A stretch of 64,000 nt of DNA from Phytophthora colocasiae (Eukaryota; Oomycota; Peronosporomycetes; Peronosporales; Peronosporaceae): NCBI GenBank assembly GCA_018806915.1, contig JAGKQI010000052.1, positions 558,001-622,000 on the forward strand, given 5' to 3'. Below, in pieces: positions 1-11,000 of the stretch. A program made the translations under genes and the position numbers. How positions within the stretch are numbered: position 1 is the stretch's first letter; each line of letters starts with the position of its first letter. The notes beneath the pieces were generated by a model, which was not told the origin of the DNA, searched no databases, and was given only the letters and a program-made list of their open reading frames with translations.

Positions 1-821
1 GAGCGATGAGACATCCCAATTCGTCATCATGGTGGCTACTCATCTGGGCGTTACCCTATGACCTGGTATCGTCCGTTCGCGATCGAGCGTGATCACTCGG
101 GTCGTATTGAGACATGGGTTATTTTCAAGGAAGCTATGAGTCGCCGCTTCCTGCCTCCGGACAGTGAATATCGCCTCCGCGAGCGTTTGTGTGCGCCAAA
201 TCAGGGTTCGTCGCTGCATGATTACGTGGCGATTTTTCAAAAGTGCTCACCCAGTGCACGGTACCCATCAGCCAGCTGAAGCTCCGTTTTTATTTCCCAA
301 CAAGGATTAAAGACGGAGACTGCGAATCACGTTCGTGAAAACCATCCGGCGACACTGGACGAGACTATCCAGATCGCTATGCGCTTTGATCACGCTGGCA
401 AACGTTCTCTCATGCTTGACAATGGGTGGCAGTCACAGCTCCAGCAGGTCTTCATCGAGCTTGCCATGATAGGTTGGGGTTCGTGGTTGCGGGCTACAGT
501 TGGCTGTGCGGAGAGCGCGTCGATGCGAGCTTGACTAGCAGCAATTGCTGCTGCATGAGGCCTTGAAATTCAGTCTGCTGTCTCGCCAGCTGCTGTAGAA
601 GGCCCTCAACGGTCTGCGGAGTGGTGGTCTCTTCCATCACGGTGAAGCAGGTCTTGAAAGTTTTTGTCGGCACGAGGGCCGGTTTCTTGGACAAGTCGAA
701 GCTTGACTTTCCAAGTGCTACTATGTAATGTAGTAGAGAAGGCAAATTGGAAAGCGAATTAAGGTTAGATGTTGCTCTTACAGACTAGTAAATCCTACAA
801 GTTGAAGTAGAATAATCTTAA

Positions 822-888
822 CCAATCAAAAATCAGAACAACACGCCTTCATCCAATCAGAATGCAGGGATCGTGGCGTTAAGCCAAT
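822..888 (-). promoter_or_regulatory. Triple CCAAT-box cluster with 31-bp spacing (one per unit)
   Basis: CCAAT occurs on the plus strand at 822-826, 853-857 and 884-888, start-to-start distances of exactly 31 bp, each followed by TCA. Read towards the gag ATG on the minus strand they are ATTGG boxes. CCAAT boxes are the known target of the NF-Y (Hap2/3/5) complex in eukaryotes. Three at about three helical turns apart would lie on one face of DNA. The cluster recurs in every unit, giving more than 110 boxes in the array. Whether NF-Y binds here is inference. Confidence 0.5.
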
Positions 889-985
889 CACGACTTAGGC
901 TGCGTGTCTTCTCGTGCGCAACACGCTGGAGGCACGAGCCTTGACGTAGAATACGTCACACGACCTCGTTTTAAAAGGAGGGTCC

Positions 986-1039
986 CTATTTCGAAGGGCA
1001 GTTGGGCGCGATGTGGCCAACTTTCTTGCAACGGTGGCA
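986..1039 (-). pseudogene. CCHC zinc-knuckle end of a gag protein (representative of each unit)
   Basis: The minus strand encodes C-H-R-C-K-K-V-G-H-I-A-P-N-C followed by P-S-K and a TAG stop. This fits the retroviral-type knuckle CX2CX4HX4C, with the conserved Gly before the His, and marks the nucleic-acid-binding C-terminus of a Ty3/gypsy gag. It is present in every forward unit. It is detached from its normal upstream partner because the gag core next to it lies on the other strand. The single inverted copy at the array end lacks the knuckle (deletion at 43548/43549). Confidence 0.8.
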
Positions 1040-1050
1040 AGTCGTATCCG

Positions 1051-1502
1051 ATGATGAGCGATGAGACATCCCAATTCGTCATCATGGTGGCTACTCATCT
1101 GGGCGTTACCCCTATGACCTGGTATCGTCCGTTCGCGATCGAGCGTGATCACTCGGGTCGTATTGAGACATGGGTTATTTTCAAGGAAGCTATGAGTCGC
1201 CGCTTCCTGCCTCCGGACAGTGAATATCGCCTCCGCGAGCGTTTGTGTGCGCCAAATCAGGGTTCGTCGCTGCATGATTACGTGGCGATTTTTCAAAAAT
1301 TGCTCACCCAGTGCACGGTACCCATCAGCCAGCTGAAGCTCCGTTTTTATTTCCCAACAAGGATTAAAGACGGAGACTGCGAATCACGTTCGTGAAAACC
1401 ATCCGGCGACACTGGACGAGACTATCCAGATCGCTATGCGCTTTGATCACGCTGGCAAACGTTCTCTCATGCTTGACAATGGGTGGCAGTCACAGCTCCA
1501 GC
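1051..1502 (+). pseudogene. Inverted gag core (Retrotrans_gag-like), representative of each unit
   Basis: The plus strand encodes a recognisable gypsy gag core. It starts near Met-Met-Ser-Asp-Glu-Thr, continues through VTPMTWYR and AMSRRFLPPDSEYRLRERL, then SLHDYVAIFQ, and ends near ETIQIAMRFDHA. This is the typical capsid-like block of oomycete gypsy gag proteins. In most units a one-base frameshift after the LKLRF segment splits it (the run T5-A-T3-C3). Units at about 8507, 18871, 20987 and 31958 have a T8 run at this point instead and stay open across it. Relative to the N-terminal part and the zinc knuckle of the same unit, the core is inverted, so no unit can make a complete gag. Family membership is judged from motifs only. 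Confidence 0.75.
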
Positions 1503-1694
1503 AGGTCTTCATCGAGCTTGCCATGATAGGTTGGGGGTTCGTGGTTGCGGGCTACAGTTGGCTGTGCGGAGAGCGCGTCGATGCGAGCTTGACTAGCAGC
1601 AATTGCTGCTGCATGAGGCCTTGAAATTCAGTCTGCTGTCTCGCCAGCTGCTGTAGAAGGCCTCAACGGTCTGCGGAGTGGTGGTCTCTTCCAT
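1503..1694 (-). pseudogene. Gag N-terminal fragment (representative of each unit)
   Basis: The minus strand starts with ATG and MEETTTPQTVEGLLQQLARQ, a Gln-rich helical start typical of gypsy gag N-termini. About 60 codons later, in a second frame, comes a TYHGKLDEDL motif, which normally leads into the gag core. A frameshift lies between the two; the unit at 22629-22943 has one extra base and reads through it. After D-L-L-E-L the sequence hits a stop at the junction with the inverted core. The fragment is present in every unit, so translation, if any, would give only a short peptide. Confidence 0.7.
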
Positions 1695-2041
1695 CACGGT
1701 GAAGCAGGTCTTGAAAGTTTTGTCGGCACGAGGGCCGGTTTCTTGACAAGTCGCAGCTTGGACTTTCCAAGTGCTACTATGTAATGTAGTAGAGAAGGCA
1801 AATTGGAAAGCGAATTAAGGTTAGATGTTGCTCTTACAGACTAGTAAATCCTACAAGTTGAAGTAGAATAATCTTAACCAATCAAAAATCAGAACAACAC
1901 GCCTTCATCCAATCAGAATGCAGGGATCGTGGCGTTAAGCCAATCACGACTTAGGCTGCGTGTCTTCTCGTGCGCAACACGCTGGAGGCACGAGCCTTGA
2001 CGTAGAATACGTCACACGACCTCGTTTTAAAAGGAGGGTCC
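1695..2041 (-). repeat. LTR-like non-coding segment of the array unit
   Basis: About 347 bp separate the gag stop of one unit from the gag ATG of the next, read on the minus strand. In an LTR element this is where LTR plus leader would sit. One copy per unit means neighbouring units would share a single LTR. It holds a cluster of three CCAAT boxes and a purine-rich TTTTAAAAGGAGGG on the plus strand beside the gag stop. I could not fix TG...CA termini or a primer-binding site, so the exact LTR limits are unknown. Confidence 0.5.
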
Positions 2042-5000
2042 CTATTTCGAAGGGCAGTTGGGCGCGATGTGGCCAACTTTCTTGCAACGGTGGCAAGTCG
2101 TATCCGATGATGAGCGATGAGACATCCCAATTCGTCATCATGGTGGCTACTCATCTGGGCGTTACCCCTATGACCTGGTATCGTCCGTTCGCGATCGAGC
2201 GTGATCACTCGGGTCGTATTGAGACATGGGTTATTTTCAAGAAGCTATGAGTCGCCGCTTCCTGCCTCCGGACAGTGAATATCGCCTCCGCGAGCGTTTG
2301 TGTGCGCCAAATCAGGGTTCGTCGCTGCATGATTACGTGGCGATTTTTCAAAATTGCTCACCCAGTGCACGGTACCCATCAGCCAGCTGAAGCTCCGTTT
2401 TTATTTCCCAACAAGGATTAAAGACGGAGACTGCGAATCACGTTCGTGAAAACCATCCGGCGACACTGGACGAGACTATCCAGATCGCTATGCGCTTTGA
2501 TCACGCTGGCAAACGTTCTCTCATGCTTGACAATGGGTGGCAGTCACAGCTCCAGCAGGTCTTCATCGAGCTTGCCATGATAGGTTGGGGTTCGTGGTTG
2601 CGGGCTACAGTTGGCTGTGCGGAGAGCGCGTCGATGCGAGCTTGACTAGCAGCAATTGCTGCTGCATGAGGCCTTGAAATTCAGTCTGCTGTCTCGCCAG
2701 CTGCTGTAGAAGGCCCTCAACGGTCTGCGGAGTGGTGGTCTCTTCCATCACGGTGAAGCAGGTCTTGAAAGTTTTTGTCGGCACGAGGGCCGGTTTCTTG
2801 GACAAGTCGAAGCTTGGACTTTCCAAGTGCTACTATGTAATGTAGTAGAGAAGGCAAATTGGAAAGCGAATTAAGGTTAGATGTTGCTCTTACAGACTAG
2901 TAAATCCTACAAGTTGAAGTAGAATAATCTTAACCAATCAAAAATCAGAACAACACGCCTTCATCCAATCAGAATGCAGGGATCGTGGCGTTAAGCCAAT
3001 CACGACTTAGGCTGCGTGTCTTCTCGTGCGCAACACGCTGGAGGCACGAGCCTTGACGTAGAATACGTCACACGACCTCGTTTTAAAAGGAGGGTCCCTA
3101 TTTCGAAGGGCAGTTGGGCGCGATGTGGCCAACTTTCTTGCAACGGTGGCAAGTCGTATCCGATGATGAGCGATGAGACATCCCAATTCGTCATCATGGT
3201 GGCTACTCATCTGGGCGTTACCCTATGACCTGGTATCGTCCGTTCGCGATCGAGCGTGATCACTCGGGTCGTATTGAGACATGGGTTATTTTCAAGGAAG
3301 CTATGAGTCGCCGCTTCCTGCCTCCGGACAGTGAATATCGCCTCCGCGAGCGTTTGTGTGCGCCAAATCAGGGTTCGTCGCTGCATGATTACGTGGCGAT
3401 TTTTCAAAAATTGCTCACCCAGTGCACGGTACCCATCAGCCAGCTGAAGCTCCGTTTTTATTTCCCAACAAGGATTAAAGACGGAGACTGCGAATCACGT
3501 TCGTGAAAACCATCCGGCGACACTGGACGAGACTATCCAGATCGCTATGCGCTTTGATCACGCTGGCAAACGTTCTCTCATGCTTGACAATGGGTGGCAG
3601 TCACAGCTCCAGCAGGTCTTCATCGAGCTTGCCATGATAGGTTGGGGTTCGTGGTTGCGGGCTACAGTTGGCTGTGCGGAGAGCGCGTCGATGCGAGCTT
3701 GACTAGCAGCAATTGCTGCTGCATGAGGCCTTGAAATTCAGTCTGCTGTCTCGCCAGCTGCTGTAGAAGGCCCTCAACGGTCTGCGGAGTGGTGGTCTCT
3801 TCCATTACGGTGAAGCAGGTCTTGAAAGTTTTTGTCGGCACGAGGGCCGGTTTCTTGGACAAGTCGAAGCTTGACTTTCCAAGTGCTACTATGTAATGTA
3901 GTAGAGAAGGCAAATTGGAAAGCGAATTAAGGTTAGATGTTGCTCTTACAGACTAGTAAATCCTACAAGTTGAAGTAGAATAATCTTAACCAATCAAAAA
4001 TCAGAACAACACGCCTTCATCCAATCAGAATGCAGGGATCGTGGCGTTAAGCCAATCACGACTTAGGCTGCGTGTCTTCTCGTGCGCAACACGCTGGAGG
4101 CACGAGCCTTGACGTAGAATACGTCACACGACCTCGTTTTAAAAGGAGGGTCCCTATTTCGAAGGGCAGTTGGGCGCGATGTGGCCAACTTTCTTGCAAC
4201 GGTGGCAAGTCGTATCCGATGATGAGCGATGAGACATCCCAATTCGTCATCATGGTGGCTACTCATCTGGGCGTTACCCTATGACCTGGTATCGTCCGTT
4301 CGCGATCGAGCGTGATCACTCGGGTCGTATTGAGACATGGGTTATTTTCAAGGAAGCTATGAGTCGCCGCTTCCTGCCTCCGGACAGTGAATATCGCCTC
4401 CGCGAGCGTTTGTGTGCGCCAAATCAGGGTTCGTCGCTGCATGATTACGTGGCGATTTTTCAAAATTGCTCACCCAGTGCACGGTACCCATCAGCCAGCT
4501 GAAGCTCCGTTTTTATTTCCCAACAAGGATTAAAGACGGAGACTGCGAATCACGTTCGTGAAAACCATCCGGCGACACTGGACGAGACTATCCAGATCGC
4601 TATGCGCTTTGATCACGCTGGCAAACGTTCTCTCATGCTTGACAATGGGTGGCAGTCACAGCTCCAGCAGGTCTTCATCGAGCTTGCCATGATAGGTTGG
4701 GGGTTCGTGGTTGCGGGCTACAGTTGGCTGTGCGGAGAGCGCGTCGATGCGAGCTTGACTAGCAGCAATTGCTGCTGCATGAGGCCTTGAAATTCAGTCT
4801 GCTGTCTCGCCAGCTGCTGTAGAAGGCCCTCAACGGTCTGCGGAGTGGTGGTCTCTTCCATTACGGTGAAGCAGGTCTTGAAAGTTTTTGTCGGCACGAG
4901 GGCCGGTTTCTTGGACAAGTCGAAGCTTGGACTTTCCAAGTGCTACTATGTAATGTAGTAGAGAAGGCAAATTGGAAAGCGAATTAAGGTTAGATGTTGC

Positions 5001-8000
5001 TCTTACAGACTAGTAAATCCTACAAGTTGAAGTAGAATAATCTTAACCAATCAAAAATCAGAACAACACGCCTTCATCCAATCAGAATGCAGGGATCGTG
5101 GCGTTAAGCCAATCACGACTTAGGCTGCGTGTCTTCTCGTGCGCAACACGCTGGAGGCACGAGCCTTGACGTAGAATACGTCACACGACCTCGTTTTAAA
5201 AGGAGGGTCCCTATTTCGAAGGGCAGTTGGGCGCGATGTGGCCAACTTTCTTGCAACGGTGGCAAGTCGTATCCGATGATGAGCGATGAGACATCCCAAT
5301 TCGTCATCATGGTGGCTACTCATCTGGGCGTTACCCCTATGACCTGGTATCGTCCGTTCGCGATCGAGCGTGATCACTCGGGTCGTATTGAGACATGGGT
5401 TATTTTCAAGGAAGCTATGAGTCGCCGCTTCCTGCCTCCGGACAGTGAATATCGCCTCCGCGAGCGTTTGTGTGCGCCAAATCAGGGTTCGTCGCTGCAT
5501 GATTACGTGGCGATTTTTCAAAATTGCTCACCCAGTGCACGGTACCCATCAGCCAGCTGAAGCTCCGTTTTTATTTCCCAACAAGGATTAAAGACGGAGA
5601 CTGCGAATCACGTTCGTGAAAACCATCCGGCGACACTGGACGAGACTATCCAGATCGCTATGCGCTTTGATCACGCTGGCAAACGTTCTCTCATGCTTGA
5701 CAATGGGTGGCAGTCACAGCTCCAGCAGGTCTTCATCGAGCTTGCCATGATAGGTTGGGGGTTCGTGGTTGCGGGCTACAGTTGGCTGTGCGGAGAGCGC
5801 GTCGATGCGAGCTTGACTAGCAGCAATTGCTGCTGCATGAGGCCTTGAAATTCAGTCTGCTGTCTCGCCAGCTGCTGTAGAAGGCCCTCAACGGTCTGCG
5901 GAGTGGTGGTCTCTTCCATTACGGTGAAGCAGGTCTTGAAAGTTTTGTCGGCACGAGGGCCGGTTTCTTGGACAAGTCGAAGCTTGACTTTCCAAGTGCT
6001 ACTATGTAATGTAGTAGAGAAGGCAAATTGGAAAGCGAATTAAGGTTAGATGTTGCTCTTACAGACTAGTAAATCCTACAAGTTGAAGTAGAATAATCTT
6101 AACCAATCAAAAATCAGAACAACACGCCTTCATCCAATCAGAATGCAGGGATCGTGGCGTTAAGCCAATCACGACTTAGGCTGCGTGTCTTCTCGTGCGC
6201 AACACGCTGGAGGCACGAGCCTTGACGTAGAATACGTCACACGACCTCGTTTTAAAAGGAGGGTCCCTATTTCGAAGGGCAGTTGGGCGCGATGTGGCCA
6301 ACTTTCTTGCAACGGTGGCAAGTCGTATCCGATGATGAGCGATGAGACATCCCAATTCGTCATCATGGTGGCTACTCATCTGGGCGTTACCCCTATGACC
6401 TGGTATCGTCCGTTCGCGATCGAGCGTGATCACTCGGGTCGTATTGAGACATGGGTTATTTTCAAGGAAGCTATGAGTCGCCGCTTCCTGCCTCCGGACA
6501 GTGAATATCGCCTCCGCGAGCGTTTGTGTGCGCCAAATCAGGGTTCGTCGCTGCATGATTACGTGGCGATTTTTCAAAAATTGCTCACCCAGTGCACGGT
6601 ACCCATCAGCCAGCTGAAGCTCCGTTTTTATTTCCCAACAAGGATTAAAGACGGAGACTGCGAATCACGTTCGTGAAAACCATCCGGCGACACTGGACGA
6701 GACTATCCAGATCGCTATGCGCTTTGATCACGCTGGCAAACGTTCTCTCATGCTTGACAATGGGTGGCAGTCACAGCTCCAGCAGGTCTTCATCGAGCTT
6801 GCCATGATAGGTTGGGGGTTCGTGGTTGCGGGCTACAGTTGGCTGTGCGGAGAGCGCGTCGATGCGAGCTTGACTAGCAGCAATTGCTGCTGCATGAGGC
6901 CTTGAAATTCAGTCTGCTGTCTCGCCAGCTGCTGTAGAAGGCCCTCAACGGTCTGCGGAGTGGTGGTCTCTTCCATCACGGTGAAGCAGGTCTTGAAAGT
7001 TTTTGTCGGCACGAGGGCCGGTTTCTTGGACAAGTCGAAGCTTGACTTTCCAAGTGCTACTATGTAATGTAGTAGAGAAGGCAAATTGGAAAGCGAATTA
7101 AGGTTAGATGTTGCTCTTACAGACTAGTAAATCCTACAAGTTGAAGTAGAATAATCTTAACCAATCAAAAATCAGAACAACACGCCTTCATCCAATCAGA
7201 ATGCAGGGATCGTGGCGTTAAGCCAATCACGACTTAGGCTGCGTGTCTTCTCGTGCGCAACACGCTGGAGGCACGAGCCTTGACGTAGAATACGTCACAC
7301 GACCTCGTTTTAAAAGGAGGGTCCCTATTTCGAAGGGCAGTTGGGCGCGATGTGGCCAACTTTCTTGCAACGGTGGCAAGTCGTATCCGATGATGAGCGA
7401 TGAGACATCCCAATTCGTCATCATGGTGGCTACTCATCTGGGCGTTACCCCTATGACCTGGTATCGTCCGTTCGCGATCGAGCGTGATCACTCGGGTCGT
7501 ATTGAGACATGGGTTATTTTCAAGGAAGCTATGAGTCGCCGCTTCCTGCCTCCGGACAGTGAATATCGCCTCCGCGAGCGTTTGTGTGCGCCAAATCAGG
7601 GTTCGTCGCTGCATGATTACGTGGCGATTTTTCAAAATTGCTCACCCAGTGCACGGTACCCATCAGCCAGCTGAAGCTCCGTTTTATTTCCCAACAAGGA
7701 TTAAAGACGGAGACTGCGAATCACGTTCGTGAAAACCATCCGGCGACACTGGACGAGACTATCCAGATCGCTATGCGCTTTGATCACGCTGGCAAACGTT
7801 CTCTCATGCTTGACAATGGGTGGCAGTCACAGCTCCAGCAGGTCTTCATCGAGCTTGCCATGATAGGTTGGGGTTCGTGGTTGCGGGCTACAGTTGGCTG
7901 TGCGGAGAGCGCGTCGATGCGAGCTTGACTAGCAGCAATTGCTGCTGCATGAGGCCTTGAAATTCAGTCTGCTGTCTCGCCAGCTGCTGTAGAAGGCCCT

Positions 8001-11000
8001 CAACGGTCTGCGGAGTGGTGGTCTCTTCCATCACGGTGAAGCAGGTCTTGAAAGTTTTTGTCGGCACGAGGGCCGGTTTCTTGGACAAGTCGAAGCTTGA
8101 CTTTCCAAGTGCTACTATGTAATGTAGTAGAGAAGGCAAATTGGAAAGCGAATTAAGGTTAGATGTTGCTCTTACAGACTAGTAAATCCTACAAGTTGAA
8201 GTAGAATAATCTTAACCAATCAAAAATCAGAACAACACGCCTTCATCCAATCAGAATGCAGGGATCGTGGCGTTAAGCCAATCACGACTTAGGCTGCGTG
8301 TCTTCTCGTGCGCAACACGCTGGAGGCACGAGCCTTGACGTAGAATACGTCACACGACCTCGTTTTAAAAGGAGGGTCCCTATTTCGAAGGGCAGTTGGG
8401 CGCGATGTGGCCAACTTTCTTGCAACGGTGGCAAGTCGTATCCGATGATGAGCGATGAGACATCCCAATTCGTCATCATGGTGGCTACTCATCTGGGCGT
8501 TACCCTATGACCTGGTATCGTCCGTTCGCGATCGAGCGTGATCACTCGGGTCGTATTAAGACATGGGTCATTTTCAAGGAAGCTATGAGTCGCCGCTTCC
8601 TGCCTCCGGACAGTGAATATCGCCTCCGCGAGCGTTTGTGTGCGCCAAATCAGGGTTCGTCGCTGCATGATTACGTGGCGATTTTTCAAAAATTGCTCAC
8701 CCAGTGCACGGTACCCATCAGCCAGCTGAAGCTCCGTTTTTTTTCCCAACAAGGATTAAAGACGGAGACTGCGAATCACGTTCGTGAAAACCATCCGGCG
8801 ACACTGGACGAGACTATCCAGATCGCTATGCGCTTTGATCACGCTGGCAAACGTTCTCTCATGCTTGACAATGGGTGGCAGTCACAGCTCCAGCAGGTCT
8901 TCATCGAGCTTGCCATGATAGGTTGGGGTTCGTGGTTGCGGGCTACAGTTGGCTGTGCGGAGAGCGCGTCGATGCGAGCTTGACTAGCAGCAATTGCTGC
9001 TGCATGAGGCCTTGAAATTCAGTCTGCTGTCTCGCCAGCTGCTGTAGAAGGCCCTCAACGGTCTGGCGGAGTGGTGGTCTCTTCCATCACGGTGAAGCAG
9101 GTCTTGAAAGTTTTTGTCGGCACGAGGGCCGGTTTCTTGGACAAGTCGAAGCTTGGACTTTCCAAGTGCTACTATGTAATGTAGTAGAGAAGGCAAATTG
9201 GAAAGCGAATTAAGGTTAGATGTTGCTCTTACAGACTAGTAAATCCTACAAGTTGAAGTAGAATAATCTTAACCAATCAAAAATCAGAACAACACGCCTT
9301 CATCCAATCAGAATGCAGGGATCGTGGCGTTAAGCCAATCACGACTTAGGCTGCGTGTCTTCTCGTGCGCAACACGCTGGAGGCACGAGCCTTGACGTAG
9401 AATACGTCACACGACCTCGTTTTAAAAGGAGGGTCCCTATTTCGAAGGGCAGTTGGGCGCGATGTGGCCAACTTTCTTGCAACGGTGGCAAGTCGTATCC
9501 GATGATGAGCGATGAGACATCCCAATTCGTCATCATGGTGGCTACTCATCTGGGCGTCACCCCTATGACCTGGTATCGTCCGTTCGCGATCGAGCGTGAT
9601 CACTCGGGTCGTATTGAGACATGGGTTATTTTCATGGAAGCTATGAGTCGCCGCTTCCTGCCTCCGGACAGTGAATATCGCCTCCGCGAGCGTTTGTGTG
9701 CGCCAAATCAGGGTTCGTCGCTGCATGATTACGTGGCGATTTTTCAAAAATTGCTCACCCAGTGCACGGTACCCATCAGCCAGCTGAAGCTCCGTTTTTA
9801 TTTCCCAACAAGGATTAAAGACGGAGACTGCGAATCACGTTCGTGAAAACCATCCGGCGACACTGGACGAGACTATCCAGATCGCTATGCGCTTTGATCA
9901 CGCTGGCAAACGTTCTCTCATGCTTGACAATGGGTGGCAGTCACAGCTCCAGCAGGTCTTCATCGAGCTTGCCATGATAGGTTGGGGTTCGTGGTTGCGG
10001 GCTACAGTTGGCTGTGCGGAGAGCGCGTCGATGCGAGCTTGACTAGCAGCAATTGCTGCTGCATGAGGCCTTGAAATTCAGTCTGCTGTCTCGCCAGCTG
10101 CTGTAGAAGGCCCTCAACGGTCTGCGGAGTGGTGGTCTCTTCCATCACGGTGAAGCAGGTCTTGAAAGTTTTGTCGGCACGAGGGCCGGTTTCTTGACAA
10201 GTCGAAGCTTGGACTTTCCAAGTGCTACTATGTAATGTAGTAGAGAAGGCAAATTGGAAAGCGAATTAAGGTTAGATGTTGCTCTTACAGACTAGTAAAT
10301 CCTACAAGTTGAAGTAGAATAATCTTAACCAATCAAAAATCAGAACAACACGCCTTCATCCAATCAGAATGCAGGGATCGTGGCGTTAAGCCAATCACGA
10401 CTTAGGCTGCGTGTCTTCTCGTGCGCAACACGCTGGAGGCACGAGCCTTGACGTAGAATACGTCACACGACCTCGTTTTAAAAGGAGGGTCCCTATTTCG
10501 AAGGGCAGTTGGGCGCGATGTGGCCAACTTTCTTGCAACGGTGGCAAGTCGTATCCGATGATGAGCGATGAGACATCCCAATTCGTCATCATGGTGGCTA
10601 CTCATCTGGGCGTCACCCCTATGACCTGGTATCGTCCGTTCGCGATCGAGCGTGATCACTCGGGTCGTATTGAGACATGGGTTATTTTCAAGGAAGCTAT
10701 GAGTCGCCGCTTCCTGCCTCCGGACAGTGAATATCGCCTCCGCGAGCGTTTGTGTGCGCCAAATCAGGGTTCGTCGCTGCATGATTACGTGGCGATTTTT
10801 CAAAAATTGCTCACCCAGTGCACGGTACCCATCAGCCAGCTGAAGCTCCGTTTTTATTTCCCAACAAGGATTAAAGACGGAGACTGCGAATCACGTTCGT
10901 GAAAACCATCCGGCGACACTGGACGAGACTATCCAGATCGCTATGCGCTTTGATCACGCTGGCAAACGTTCTCTCATGCTTGACAATGGGTGGCAGTCAC

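Larger units (their letters stand above)
888..1943 (-). repeat. Representative array unit (first complete copy)
   Basis: This 1056-bp unit shows the layout shared by all copies. From low to high coordinate it holds: the remainder of an LTR-like segment (888-985); a zinc-knuckle end of gag on the minus strand (986-1039); the gag core on the plus strand (about 1051-1502); the gag N-terminus on the minus strand (about 1503-1694); and most of the next LTR-like segment (1695-1943). Read on the minus strand, the order is LTR-like, gag N-terminus, inverted gag core, knuckle, stop, LTR-like. There is no protease, reverse transcriptase or integrase, so the unit could not move on its own. Copies differ mainly by one-base changes in homopolymer runs and a handful of substitutions. 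Confidence 0.9.
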
